From: Anaerolineaceae bacterium
GTDB taxonomy: Bacteria; Chloroflexota; Anaerolineae; Anaerolineales; Villigracilaceae
Length of the DNA: 38,331 nucleotides
NCBI GenBank assembly: GCA_009885945.1
Contig: VFJR01000138.1
Coordinates: forward strand, 1 to 38,331
Direction: 5' to 3'
Part shown: positions 17,278 to 24,977 of the stretch, in pieces
Layout: each line of letters begins with the position of its first letter
Position numbering within the stretch: the stretch's first letter is position 1
The notes under the pieces: generated by a model
What the model was told of the DNA's origin: nothing
The model's input: the letters and a program-made list of their open reading frames with translations, nothing else
Databases searched by the model: none
Program-made: the position numbers and the translations under genes

Positions 17278-18141
17278 CTATTCTGTTTGTCCAATTTCTG
17301 TTCGGGTCAGTAGGATCACAGCAATTAAGATCAAAGCGCCGCCCAGCAGAACAACCGGCAATAACTTTTCTCCAAATAACCAAGCCGCCAATAAAACTGT
17401 CACCACCGGCTCAAGCGTAGAAAGCATTGCCGCGTTGGTGGGTCCAATTCGTTCCAAGCCCATTAGAAATGTAACTACCGGAATAATGGTGGAAATCACA
17501 ATGATTCCTACAACTGTCAACCAGCCTTGATTACTGGCAGGAAGGTGCGCACCGTTAAGCACTGTTAGGAATCCATAAACAATTCCAGCAGAACCGAAAA
17601 TAACGGTGGAGGATTGCACAGCGGAGACATGCTTCATTACGTTTGTGCCAACCATGATATAGATGGAGTAAATTACCCCGGCAGAGATGGCGAGTAAAAT
17701 GCCTTTTAGTTGCCCTCCGCCTGGTCCCACGGTGAGCAATGTGCCTGCGAAAGCAATTACCAAAGCAAGCACTTTGACACGAGTTAAAGATTCGTGCAGA
17801 AAAATGACAGAGAGAATGGCTACAAAAAATGGATAAAGGTACAACAACAGCGCTACCAAGCCGGGCGAGGCAAATTTTGTAGCGGTCAAATAAGCATATG
17901 ATTGACCAACATATCCCAAAGCACCCATGCCGATCAATTGTGCCAGAATACGTCCGCGTGGAAAATGCTCCTTGCGTAGAATCAAGATCAGCGCCATGAA
18001 AGAAGCCGCTGGCATAAATCTCAAAAATAGCAAAGTAAAAATATCTATCCCGTCTTGATAGGCAAACCTGCCAAATATCGCCAGCGTTCCAAAAGATGCC
18101 GAAGAAATGGCGATTAATAAAATCCCAGTTATTTTTTTCAT
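17278..18141 (-). CDS. EamA/DMT-superfamily transporter
   Basis: This 287-residue protein is strongly hydrophobic with about ten membrane helices and the two-fold EamA repeat (about 1-140 and 150-285). The second repeat shows the typical pattern FLMGLERIGPTNAAMLSTLEPVVTVLLAAWLFGE. Family members export amino acids, nucleotides or other metabolites; the substrate cannot be deduced. It is monocistronic as far as can be seen: the helicase gene begins 113 bases downstream, where I see no gene, and hemW is divergent. Confidence 0.87.
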   Translation of the reverse strand: MKKITGILLIAISSASFGTLAIFGRFAYQDGIDIFTLLFLRFMPAASFMALILILRKEHFPRGRILAQLIGMGALGYVGQSYAYLTATKFASPGLVALLLYLYPFFVAILSVIFLHESLTRVKVLALVIAFAGTLLTVGPGGGQLKGILLAISAGVIYSIYIMVGTNVMKHVSAVQSSTVIFGSAGIVYGFLTVLNGAHLPASNQGWLTVVGIIVISTIIPVVTFLMGLERIGPTNAAMLSTLEPVVTVLLAAWLFGEKLLPVVLLGGALILIAVILLTRTEIGQTE

Positions 18142-18327
18142 CGCGCAATAGTATCAGAAAATACTTGGTGGTCCTTAGACAGGTTATGTATCTTCATCTG
18201 CCTCCGCTCCAGCCGCCGTCATCGGCGCAGGGAGTAACTTACACATCAAAAAATGCTCGCTGGTCTTCAGGGCAGGTTATACTCTAGGTCTGCTGTTATT
18301 AATTTATTATTTGGATTTCCACAAAAA

Positions 18328-19554
18328 ATGATTAACGATCAAACCCCGCTTTCGCTTTATTTCCACATTCCATTTTGCACACACCGCTGTGCTTATTGTG
18401 ATTTTAATACCTACGCCGGGCAAGAGGATGCCATCCCTGCTTATGTGGATGCCTTGTGCGCCGAAATTAATTTTATAGGTACAGCGGCAAAAAGTTACAG
18501 CTATACTAATAAAGTTCACACCATCTTTTTTGGCGGAGGGACACCGTCTCTTCTTTCACCAAAACAATTTGAAATTATTTTCAAAGCCATTCGTGCCAAT
18601 TTTAGCCTGACTGAAGATGCAGAGATCAGCATTGAAGCAAACCCCGGCACTGTGTCTTTGGATAGTTTACAGGCTTTGAGAAGGATTGGCATTAATCGCA
18701 TTAGTTTTGGGGTGCAGTCTGCCAACACAGAAGAATTGCATATGCTGGAGCGCGCGCACAATTTTTTTCAAGTAATTGATGCGGTCAGTTTTGCGCGTAA
18801 GGCTGGCTTTGACGATTTGAACTTGGATCTGATCTATGGTTTGCCCGAGCAAACTCTGCGAACGTGGCAAACGACCTTGCAGCGAATTGTTGACTTAAAC
18901 CCTGAGCATATTTCGGCATACGCCTTGACCCTTGAGCATGGTACTCCTTTTGGCAAGTGGTCTTCCCGCGGCATTTTGCCTTTGCCAGACCCCGACCTTG
19001 CTGCAGAAATGTACGAATATGCAGAAGAGTTTTTAGCAGGGCATGGGTTTGTTCAATATGAAATATCCAATTGGGCAAAGAATGGTCAGCGCTCTTACGC
19101 ATGCAGGCATAATTTGCAATATTGGCGCGGGCTTCCGTACCTTGCTTTTGGAGCAGGCGCGCATGGGTACGCCAATGGGTATCGTTATTCCAATGCTTTA
19201 CGGATTAAAACTTATATAGATCGTCTCACTGATCTTGATTCTCGCTCGCCTGAATTACACTTCCCGCTTTCCCCTGCAACGGTTAATCAGCATACACAAA
19301 ATCCACAAGATGAGATGTCGGAGTATATGATGACCAATTTCAGGTTGGTACATGCTGGGGTGTCTGAATCAGATTTCAGATTAAGATTTGGAAGCGCGCT
19401 TTTGGATGTGTATCCTGTTGAAATAGCCGAGTTGTTAAAAAATGGGTTAATCGAAAAAATAAATATGTCGGAATCAAAAGATTCCGACATATTTAGGTTA
19501 AGCAAGCGGGGTAGATTGTTGGGCAATCAAGTATTTATGCAGTTTGTTGGTTGA
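18328..19554 (+). CDS. hemW: HemW-like radical SAM haem chaperone
   Basis: The protein is of the HemN-like radical SAM group now called HemW, which binds haem and delivers it to respiratory enzymes rather than oxidising coproporphyrinogen. From the ATG at 18328 it has 408 residues. The Fe-S motif is YFHIPFCTHRCAYCDFN with Cys17, Cys21 and Cys24; the SAM-binding GGG is in IFFGGGTPSLL. The single Cys after the triad in HemN (CxxxCxxCxC) is replaced by Phe, as in HemW. The frame is open to 18253, but that extension is not family-like. The last codons contain a perfect hairpin that may be the terminator of the convergent lipoprotein gene. Confidence 0.88.
   Translation: MINDQTPLSLYFHIPFCTHRCAYCDFNTYAGQEDAIPAYVDALCAEINFIGTAAKSYSYTNKVHTIFFGGGTPSLLSPKQFEIIFKAIRANFSLTEDAEISIEANPGTVSLDSLQALRRIGINRISFGVQSANTEELHMLERAHNFFQVIDAVSFARKAGFDDLNLDLIYGLPEQTLRTWQTTLQRIVDLNPEHISAYALTLEHGTPFGKWSSRGILPLPDPDLAAEMYEYAEEFLAGHGFVQYEISNWAKNGQRSYACRHNLQYWRGLPYLAFGAGAHGYANGYRYSNALRIKTYIDRLTDLDSRSPELHFPLSPATVNQHTQNPQDEMSEYMMTNFRLVHAGVSESDFRLRFGSALLDVYPVEIAELLKNGLIEKINMSESKDSDIFRLSKRGRLLGNQVFMQFVG
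19451..19494 (-). terminator. Terminator of the lipoprotein gene, embedded in hemW coding sequence
   Basis: A perfect 15-base stem (19461-19475 with 19480-19494) with a 4-base loop. Read on the minus strand it is followed by ATTTATTTTTT, the pattern of an intrinsic terminator, 63 bases after the lipoprotein stop at 19557. Confidence 0.65.
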
Positions 19555-19556
19555 TC

Positions 19557-20567
19557 TTATCTACAGCCAACATAAGTGATCGCGGGAAGACATTGCTTTG
19601 TTGGGACGTCGGGGATTTTGATCGGCTGATCGAAATTGCATAATTGAACTTCATCGCCTTTCGGTTTAAAACCAACAGGCGCGCGGCAAGTATTATCCAC
19701 TGCGAAGATAGATTTAATGGGGTAGAACTTATTGTCATTGACAGATGAACCCGCTTGTCCTTCTGTGAAGATATCGTTGTAGCTAAATTTTGAAACATCG
19801 CGCAGTCCTGCATCTGCCCAGGCTTCCCACATAAACGCCTCGCCGATAGCAGATCGTTTTATAGCAAATTGCAATACAGTTGCTTTGGCAGGGTCAATTC
19901 TTGCCCATGCAAGATCAGGATCGTTTCCGCCAAGACCCCCATCAAATAGCAATGTATCAAAGCCATTTCCTGTAAAAGGCGCATCTGTTTGATTGGGTGA
20001 TTTGCCGCCCGAATCGTTATTGCTGTCTGCAAATATTTTTAAGTTTTCATTTTTCCATTCGGTTGTGAAGGTGGGGGCAGTCCAGATCAAATAATCTGTA
20101 TGACCGTCCAGGTCTATATCAATTTCAATGCCGTAATTTGCTTGCATGGAATTATTTGGGTTACTTCCGATCAATTCTACAAAGAAATAATGCCAATCAT
20201 TATCGCTGGTTAGGCGAAAATAAAGGATGTCTATATCTGGCAGATATTCCATGTTTGCCTGAGTGAAAGGACGCTCAAAGCGATTTAATTTATACGATTC
20301 TCCGTAGGGTGCGCGGTGTTCATTTGCGGTTTCTTTGGAGCTGACGTCGTAGAAAATATTCCCATCGGTTCTCGTATCTTTTGGAAAGTTAATATGGGTA
20401 ACAGGTTGAACAGTTGCAGTTATATCAGTTGGCGGAAGAGCCTGCTGGGCGGGCGATTCTGTCAATGTTTCTTCGCTTGTATCAGGGGATGCAAATGGGA
20501 GGCTGCACGCTAAAGCTGTGGTCAATAAAACGCTTAGGGTAAGTAGAGTTGGGTTATTCTTTTTCAT
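19557..20567 (-). CDS. Lipoprotein, paralogue of the Hint-domain lipoprotein upstream
   Basis: This 336-residue protein begins with a lipoprotein signal (LLTTALACSLPFA, lipid Cys at 21), then a Thr/Pro-rich linker. The main domain (about 65-310) shares a long series of motifs with the neighbouring gene: YKLNRFERPFTQ, YLPDIDI, ELIGSNPNN, an Asp-rich DIDLDGHTDY that resembles a calcium loop, NNDSGG, DPDLAWAR and IFAVDNTCR. It lacks a Hint domain and ends with two Cys residues. I do not recognise the family; a Ca-binding, secreted beta-rich domain is a guess. A terminator-like hairpin separates it from its paralogue, and AAAGGAG precedes the ATG. Confidence 0.75.
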   Translation of the reverse strand: MKKNNPTLLTLSVLLTTALACSLPFASPDTSEETLTESPAQQALPPTDITATVQPVTHINFPKDTRTDGNIFYDVSSKETANEHRAPYGESYKLNRFERPFTQANMEYLPDIDILYFRLTSDNDWHYFFVELIGSNPNNSMQANYGIEIDIDLDGHTDYLIWTAPTFTTEWKNENLKIFADSNNDSGGKSPNQTDAPFTGNGFDTLLFDGGLGGNDPDLAWARIDPAKATVLQFAIKRSAIGEAFMWEAWADAGLRDVSKFSYNDIFTEGQAGSSVNDNKFYPIKSIFAVDNTCRAPVGFKPKGDEVQLCNFDQPIKIPDVPTKQCLPAITYVGCR

Positions 20568-20585
20568 TTTGTACTCCTTTTAAGA

Positions 20586-20623
20586 AAGACAAGCAGAAAT
20601 CCAATTCGATCTCTGCTTGTCTT
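20586..20623 (-). terminator. Terminator between the two paralogous lipoprotein genes
   Basis: A 12-base stem (20586-20597 with 20612-20623) is followed on the minus strand by TTCTT. It lies just after the stop of the Hint-domain gene and could attenuate readthrough into its paralogue. Confidence 0.65.
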
Positions 20624-20627
20624 GATA

Positions 20628-22097
20628 CTATTTCAGAGTGCTTCCGATCAAAATCCCATTTGCCCAGTAGTACCCCGTTCCACCTTCTGGTAATATGTCG
20701 TATGTGCTGGCATGATCGTACGTGCTGATCTCAAGGCTGATGACTTCAGAACCATCCAAAATATCTCCTGGTTTCAGGTCGCCGATATTTTTGCCGTCAA
20801 CTGTTGGATGACCTGGTGATACCCAAAGCGTTCGCTGATCTGCAAGTGTTATATAAGCCATTTTGTGATTTGGTTCTACAAATGGGCTTGAAACTTTCAA
20901 GATAGGCGCAGCAATACGTTCGCCTGCTTGGTTGATCGTCCAAACCAAGTCACCAATTTTTAGAGTCTCAACTGAAATTGATCCGTTGGGGGTGTCAATT
21001 AAAGTTCCCTGAGATAAACATATTGCGCTTTGTTGTAAACACACACAATTCTCGGCGTCCCATACAGCGCAGGAAGATGGCTGTGGGCAGGCATTTGGAT
21101 TGCCCTCTGGTTTGATCTGCACCGGGCAACGCTGAGGTTCCTCGCCATGACCGACAAATCCATAAACATCGCGGCAGACGTTATCAACTGCAAAAAGAGC
21201 CTTGAGAGGATACTCTTTTTCTTCTCTTTCAGGCGAGCCCGCTTCTGATTCTGTTAAGCGATCCACATAATCTAATTTACCTACGTCTTTCAAGCCTGCA
21301 TCGGCATAGACGCCGTACATAAAGCGTGTTTCAGCCAGCTCAATCTTAAAGGCAAATTGTACGGTTGCGTATCTGCCGGCGTTGACGCGTACCCAGGCAA
21401 GATCTGGGTCATCTTTTTCACCGCGCCCGCCGTTAAAAATTAGGGTCTCATATCCGTCGCCTGGCAATGGAGCATCTGATCGCTCAGCAGACAAACCGCC
21501 AGTGTCACGATTCTTATCTTTAAATACCTGCACATTATCGGTAGTCCAATCTATTGAATAGAATGGATGGGCAACAATGGCGTAATCACCAAAGCCGTCG
21601 GCATTGGTATCCAGTTCAACAACATAATTAATGCCAAGGTCATTGTTGGGGTTCGTGCCGATCAGTTGTATGGCAACATAATAAAATTTTTCATCTTTGT
21701 CTAAGCTGTAGCTGGCAATATCAACATCTGGAAGATACGTCATGTCTTGCGAAAATGGACGTTCAAAGCGATTGATCTTATAGGAATCGCCATATGGTGC
21801 GCGCAGCTCTGCCGCAGTATCTACAGAAGTGACATCATACGTTAATTTACCAGTATTGATGTTTGTTGCAGGGATGAGGACATGCGCAATGGACGGTGTT
21901 GCGGTGGGCGGGGCAAATGTTGGCAATGCGTTTGCGACCCCACCTGCTGGCGCACTACTCGTAGATGCAGGGACATCTGTTAAGACAGGCAAAGGCGGCG
22001 GGGTAGTTTCAGCGGCGCTTGGCATTGTGCAAGATGATAGCGCGATGACAATCGTTAAGAATAAAGTCAGCAATGAGTGAGGGGTATTTTTTTTCAT
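20628..22097 (-). CDS. Lipoprotein with C-terminal Hint (Hedgehog/intein-type) domain
   Basis: The 489-residue protein starts with a lipoprotein signal (IVIALSSCTMPSA), then a Pro/Thr-rich linker, then the same domain as in the next gene (YKINRFERPF, ELDTNADGFGDY, DPDLAWVRV, FAVDNVCRD). After a Cys-rich hinge a Hint domain begins at Cys360 (CLSQGTLIDTPNGSI) and runs to the C-terminus. It keeps the block B His (WVSPGHPTVDG) and the YDILPEGGTGYYWANGIL block, but ends NGILIGSTLK instead of the HN of inteins. Splicing is therefore unlikely, while N-terminal Cys thioester cleavage remains possible. The ATG at 22097 has AGGAG upstream; a longer frame to 22202 is not used. It follows the PIG-L gene by 16 bases. 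Confidence 0.82.
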   Translation of the reverse strand: MKKNTPHSLLTLFLTIVIALSSCTMPSAAETTPPPLPVLTDVPASTSSAPAGGVANALPTFAPPTATPSIAHVLIPATNINTGKLTYDVTSVDTAAELRAPYGDSYKINRFERPFSQDMTYLPDVDIASYSLDKDEKFYYVAIQLIGTNPNNDLGINYVVELDTNADGFGDYAIVAHPFYSIDWTTDNVQVFKDKNRDTGGLSAERSDAPLPGDGYETLIFNGGRGEKDDPDLAWVRVNAGRYATVQFAFKIELAETRFMYGVYADAGLKDVGKLDYVDRLTESEAGSPEREEKEYPLKALFAVDNVCRDVYGFVGHGEEPQRCPVQIKPEGNPNACPQPSSCAVWDAENCVCLQQSAICLSQGTLIDTPNGSISVETLKIGDLVWTINQAGERIAAPILKVSSPFVEPNHKMAYITLADQRTLWVSPGHPTVDGKNIGDLKPGDILDGSEVISLEISTYDHASTYDILPEGGTGYYWANGILIGSTLK

Positions 22098-22113
22098 ATT
22101 TTCTCCTTGTTTA

Positions 22114-22848
22114 TTATTTGCTTTCGACTTTCCATAAGCGTACACCGTTATTTTCTGTACAGTATTTTTCAATAGATGAATGCATATGCTCAGTTGAATC
22201 AAACAGTGATGATATTTGAGAGGAATAAGCCCTAATCGCTTCTTTCCAAGCCTGTAAGCCGGATTCGGTTATCGAGTGAGCTTTTTCTTTCAACCCGGCG
22301 GTGTGCAAAGTCAGCGTATCAGGATGATTGAATAGATAGGGGATATCTGCCAAATAAAGCAGTGGAATGTTTAAACTTTCTGCCGCACGGCGCACCAGAA
22401 CATGATCAACGTGTGAACCAAGCCCAAATTGGCAGACCAACACATCGTCAGGCTTGAGGCGGGCTGTAATTGCTAGGGTGATTTGCGAGGATATTTCTTC
22501 ATCAAAGGCATGAGGCGGTGTAAAGACAGTATTGTATAGCCACGTGCCGTTTTGATCGTGTCGGTAAATACAATCTAAAAAATCAAAATAATAAGTTTTT
22601 GCGCCAAGTAGGGCGGCAGATTTTTCATTCTCAGCCCGCCGAAGATCTATGGTTTCCTTTGCAGTACCCGTTGCCCATTCCTTATGAAGAGCCTGTGCGA
22701 ATGAAGAAAGTCCATCGGTCGCGGGCGGATATCCGCACATGAATGTCCAAATCTCTACGGGGATGCCCGCCTGAGTTTGCTCATAAATTAGCCCGCCAAC
22801 AGATAAAGACGAATCATCTAGATGAGGGGATAAATATATATAACGCAT
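22114..22848 (-). CDS. PIG-L/LmbE-family deacetylase
   Basis: Zinc-dependent N-acetyl hydrolase of the LmbE family, which includes GlcNAc-PI, mycothiol and bacillithiol pathway enzymes. The 244-residue protein has the metal and catalytic motif SPHLDDSSLSVGG at residues 7-19 (usually PHPDDE; here HLDDS, so the last acidic residue is replaced by Ser) and the second histidine motif SHVDHVLVRRA near residue 140. No signal peptide is visible. It is the first gene of the leftward set with the two lipoprotein genes and is divergent from the PilZ operon. The substrate is unknown. Confidence 0.87.
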   Translation of the reverse strand: MRYIYLSPHLDDSSLSVGGLIYEQTQAGIPVEIWTFMCGYPPATDGLSSFAQALHKEWATGTAKETIDLRRAENEKSAALLGAKTYYFDFLDCIYRHDQNGTWLYNTVFTPPHAFDEEISSQITLAITARLKPDDVLVCQFGLGSHVDHVLVRRAAESLNIPLLYLADIPYLFNHPDTLTLHTAGLKEKAHSITESGLQAWKEAIRAYSSQISSLFDSTEHMHSSIEKYCTENNGVRLWKVESK

Positions 22849-22893
22849 TTTCTACTTTTACCACAAAAAGGTTGATTTTATCTTGAAGGTCTA

Positions 22894-22922
22894 TTACACT
22901 TATAGAAGTTTCTTGGTATAAA
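22894..22922 (+). promoter_or_regulatory. Candidate promoter of the PilZ operon
   Basis: TTACAC and TATAAA are separated by exactly 17 bases. The resulting leader of about 135 bases before the ATG at 23064 shows no clear riboswitch fold. The 215-base divergent gap holds nothing else I can support. Confidence 0.45.
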
Positions 22923-23063
22923 ATAGACATTATCTGAAATAATCTGGGACCCTGCATAATCTACGGATAAATAAGCGGCAAACTTTATTATAGATAGTCT
23001 AATAATTTATTTCAATTTGATGAAGTTTTTATGTATTTTTCTTTTTAAGCAGGAGGATGTCTT

Positions 23064-23453
23064 ATGGATGAGCGTCGAAAAGAAGATCGAAGAAGTATTA
23101 TGTCGTTTACGCCAGTGTACGATCTATATCAAGGTGTTTTATTGGGATACCTTGGCGATTTAAATTTATTGGGCGCAATGGTGATTGGCGAGAGACCGGC
23201 GGATGTTGACGGAAAAGCCACCCTTGCTATTGAATTGCCCGGTGATTTGCCGGAAATCACCGCTTCACGCATGACCATTCCTGCGCGTGTGGCATGGTGC
23301 AAACAGGATATTAGCCCGCAATATTTTAATATTGGTTTTGAATTTCATGATTTAAAACCCCACCACGAAAAAGTGATACATGCTATTTTAGAGCGTTATC
23401 AATTTCGCCGCGATAAAGATCAGAGTTCTCCACCGTTAATTCCAAATGAATAA
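23064..23453 (+). CDS. PilZ-domain protein
   Basis: A 129-residue stand-alone PilZ-like protein, probably a c-di-GMP sensor. The N-terminus has the Arg motif (DERRKEDRRSIM) and about 25 residues later the second motif is GDLNLLGAM, where the usual (D/N)xSxxG has Asn in the Ser position, so binding may be altered. The end of the beta-barrel is visible at YFNIGFEFHDLK. AGGAGG lies 8-9 bases before the ATG. Six bases separate its stop from acetolactate decarboxylase, so the two are co-transcribed. Confidence 0.8.
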   Translation: MDERRKEDRRSIMSFTPVYDLYQGVLLGYLGDLNLLGAMVIGERPADVDGKATLAIELPGDLPEITASRMTIPARVAWCKQDISPQYFNIGFEFHDLKPHHEKVIHAILERYQFRRDKDQSSPPLIPNE

Positions 23454-23459
23454 TTCTAT

Positions 23460-24179
23460 ATGTCTGTAGCCGGCAAGGATAGACCAGTTCTTTACCTTTG
23501 CGCGCCAATCAATGCTCTTGTAGAGGGAATCTACGAGCAAAAAATTCCCTTCACAGAAATAAAAAAACACGGCGATTTTGGTTTGGGGACATTCGACCAA
23601 CTGGACGGGGAGATGGTTATGTTGGATGGAAAAATATATCAGATCACTTCCGATGGCCATGTTGCCCAGATGGATGATTCTGCGTTAACTCCTTTTGCTT
23701 GCGTGACGTTTTATCGCCCGGCGGCGCATGATGAAATTAATACCCCGCTCAATTATGCTGAGTTTAATAAGTGGATCCAAAACCTCTTGCCATCGCCAAA
23801 TATATTTTATGCGATCAGGATAGATGGTGTTTTTTCTTATGTGCGCGTTCGTTCTGTGCCAAAGCAAGAAAGTTACAAGCCTTTAGTAGAAGTGGCGAAA
23901 GAGCAGCCTGTTTTCACCTTTGAAAATATTAAAGGGACATTGGTCGGTTTTTACACTCCAACCTTTATGGGTTCGGTGAGTGTGCCGGGTTTGCATTTAC
24001 ATTTTCTTTCCTCCGACTTGCAGCATGGCGGACATTTGTTGGAGTGCCAGACCAACGAAATTAAAGCAGGCATTCAATTTATTAGTTCTTTAGAGCTTGG
24101 TTTGCCAATGAATTTGGATTATTTAACCTGGGGCTTTCAGCGAAATGTGGGTGACGACCTAGACAAAGCGGAGAAATAA
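23460..24179 (+). CDS. budA: Alpha-acetolactate decarboxylase
   Basis: Decarboxylates acetolactate to acetoin, diverting pyruvate carbon into a neutral product. The 239-residue protein has the expected length. Zinc ligands are His179 and His181 in PGLHLHFLSSDLQHGGH and His192. The region GLGTFDQLDGEMVMLDGKIYQ and the block VFTFENIKGTLVGFYTPTFM are typical of the family. It lacks its own ribosome-binding site and starts 6 bases after the PilZ gene, so translation is probably coupled. Acetolactate synthase is not in the window. One base separates it from the methyltransferase gene downstream. Confidence 0.9.
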   Translation: MSVAGKDRPVLYLCAPINALVEGIYEQKIPFTEIKKHGDFGLGTFDQLDGEMVMLDGKIYQITSDGHVAQMDDSALTPFACVTFYRPAAHDEINTPLNYAEFNKWIQNLLPSPNIFYAIRIDGVFSYVRVRSVPKQESYKPLVEVAKEQPVFTFENIKGTLVGFYTPTFMGSVSVPGLHLHFLSSDLQHGGHLLECQTNEIKAGIQFISSLELGLPMNLDYLTWGFQRNVGDDLDKAEK

Positions 24180-24180
24180 G

Positions 24181-24960
24181 ATGGCTAGGTCTAAAGCTTT
24201 TTTTCGAAATGAAAAAATCACGATATTAAATGAAAATGTAATCACTACGACACTTGTTGAATCTGGCAGTGTTGATTTGATTGTTACCTCTCCGCCGTAC
24301 AATGTCGATCTTGAATATAACTCTCACAAAGATGATCTTTCTTACGCTGACTACCTTGAATTCACTAAGCAATGGATGGGGCGTTGTTATGAATGGTTAA
24401 AAGATGACGGTCGCTTTTGTTTAAATATCCCGTTGGATAAAACCAAAGGCGGACAGCAAAGCGTTGGCGCTGACTTAACCACTATTGCAAAACAAATTGG
24501 TTTCAACTATCACTCTACTGTAGTATGGAATGAAGGAAATATTTCACGGCGAACTGCATGGGGTTCATGGATGAGCGCGTCGGCTCCGTATGTGATTGCG
24601 CCTGTTGAATTGATCGTCATTCTTTATAAACACACCTGGAAAAAAACCAGCGGCAGTAAAATTTCTGACATTACCCGCGATGAGTTTTTGAATTGGACAA
24701 ATGGCGTTTGGACGTTTAATGGTGAGAGCAAGAAAAGAATTGGGCATCCTGCGCCGTTCCCGCTGGAGTTGCCGCGTCGTTGCATTAAGATGTTTAGTTA
24801 CGTGGGGGATGTAGTCTTAGACCCTTTTAGCGGAAGCGGAACAACCGTAATTGAAGCGGCGCTGAATCAGCGTAAAGGGATTGGGCTGGAGATTGATAAA
24901 AAATATTGCAAGTTATCTAAAGCAAGGATTTTGGATTTAGTTAAAAATATTGAGGAATAG
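24181..24960 (+). CDS. Site-specific DNA methyltransferase (SPPY type)
   Basis: S-adenosylmethionine-dependent DNA methyltransferase of the beta order: the catalytic motif IV TSPPYN comes first (about residues 38-43) and the SAM motif I VLDPFSGSGTT comes last (about 216-226). SPPY is usual in N4-cytosine enzymes, though N6-adenine enzymes with this form exist. At 259 residues it has only a short target-recognition region (roughly 85-190). No restriction endonuclease gene lies beside it, so it is an orphan methylase, perhaps regulatory. It begins one base after the acetolactate decarboxylase stop and is the last gene of the operon; glpD converges on it 17 bases later. Confidence 0.88.
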   Translation: MARSKAFFRNEKITILNENVITTTLVESGSVDLIVTSPPYNVDLEYNSHKDDLSYADYLEFTKQWMGRCYEWLKDDGRFCLNIPLDKTKGGQQSVGADLTTIAKQIGFNYHSTVVWNEGNISRRTAWGSWMSASAPYVIAPVELIVILYKHTWKKTSGSKISDITRDEFLNWTNGVWTFNGESKKRIGHPAPFPLELPRRCIKMFSYVGDVVLDPFSGSGTTVIEAALNQRKGIGLEIDKKYCKLSKARILDLVKNIEE

Positions 24961-24977
24961 TACGATCTAAAATCGTA

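Noticed and set aside
20628-21020. Splicing intein
   Set aside because: The C-terminal Asn and the downstream nucleophile are missing and there is no C-extein; only N-terminal cleavage chemistry is possible.
24961-24977. Hairpin TACGAT/ATCGTA between the methyltransferase gene and glpD as terminator
   Set aside because: The stem has only six A/T-rich pairs and no T-run; too weak to call.
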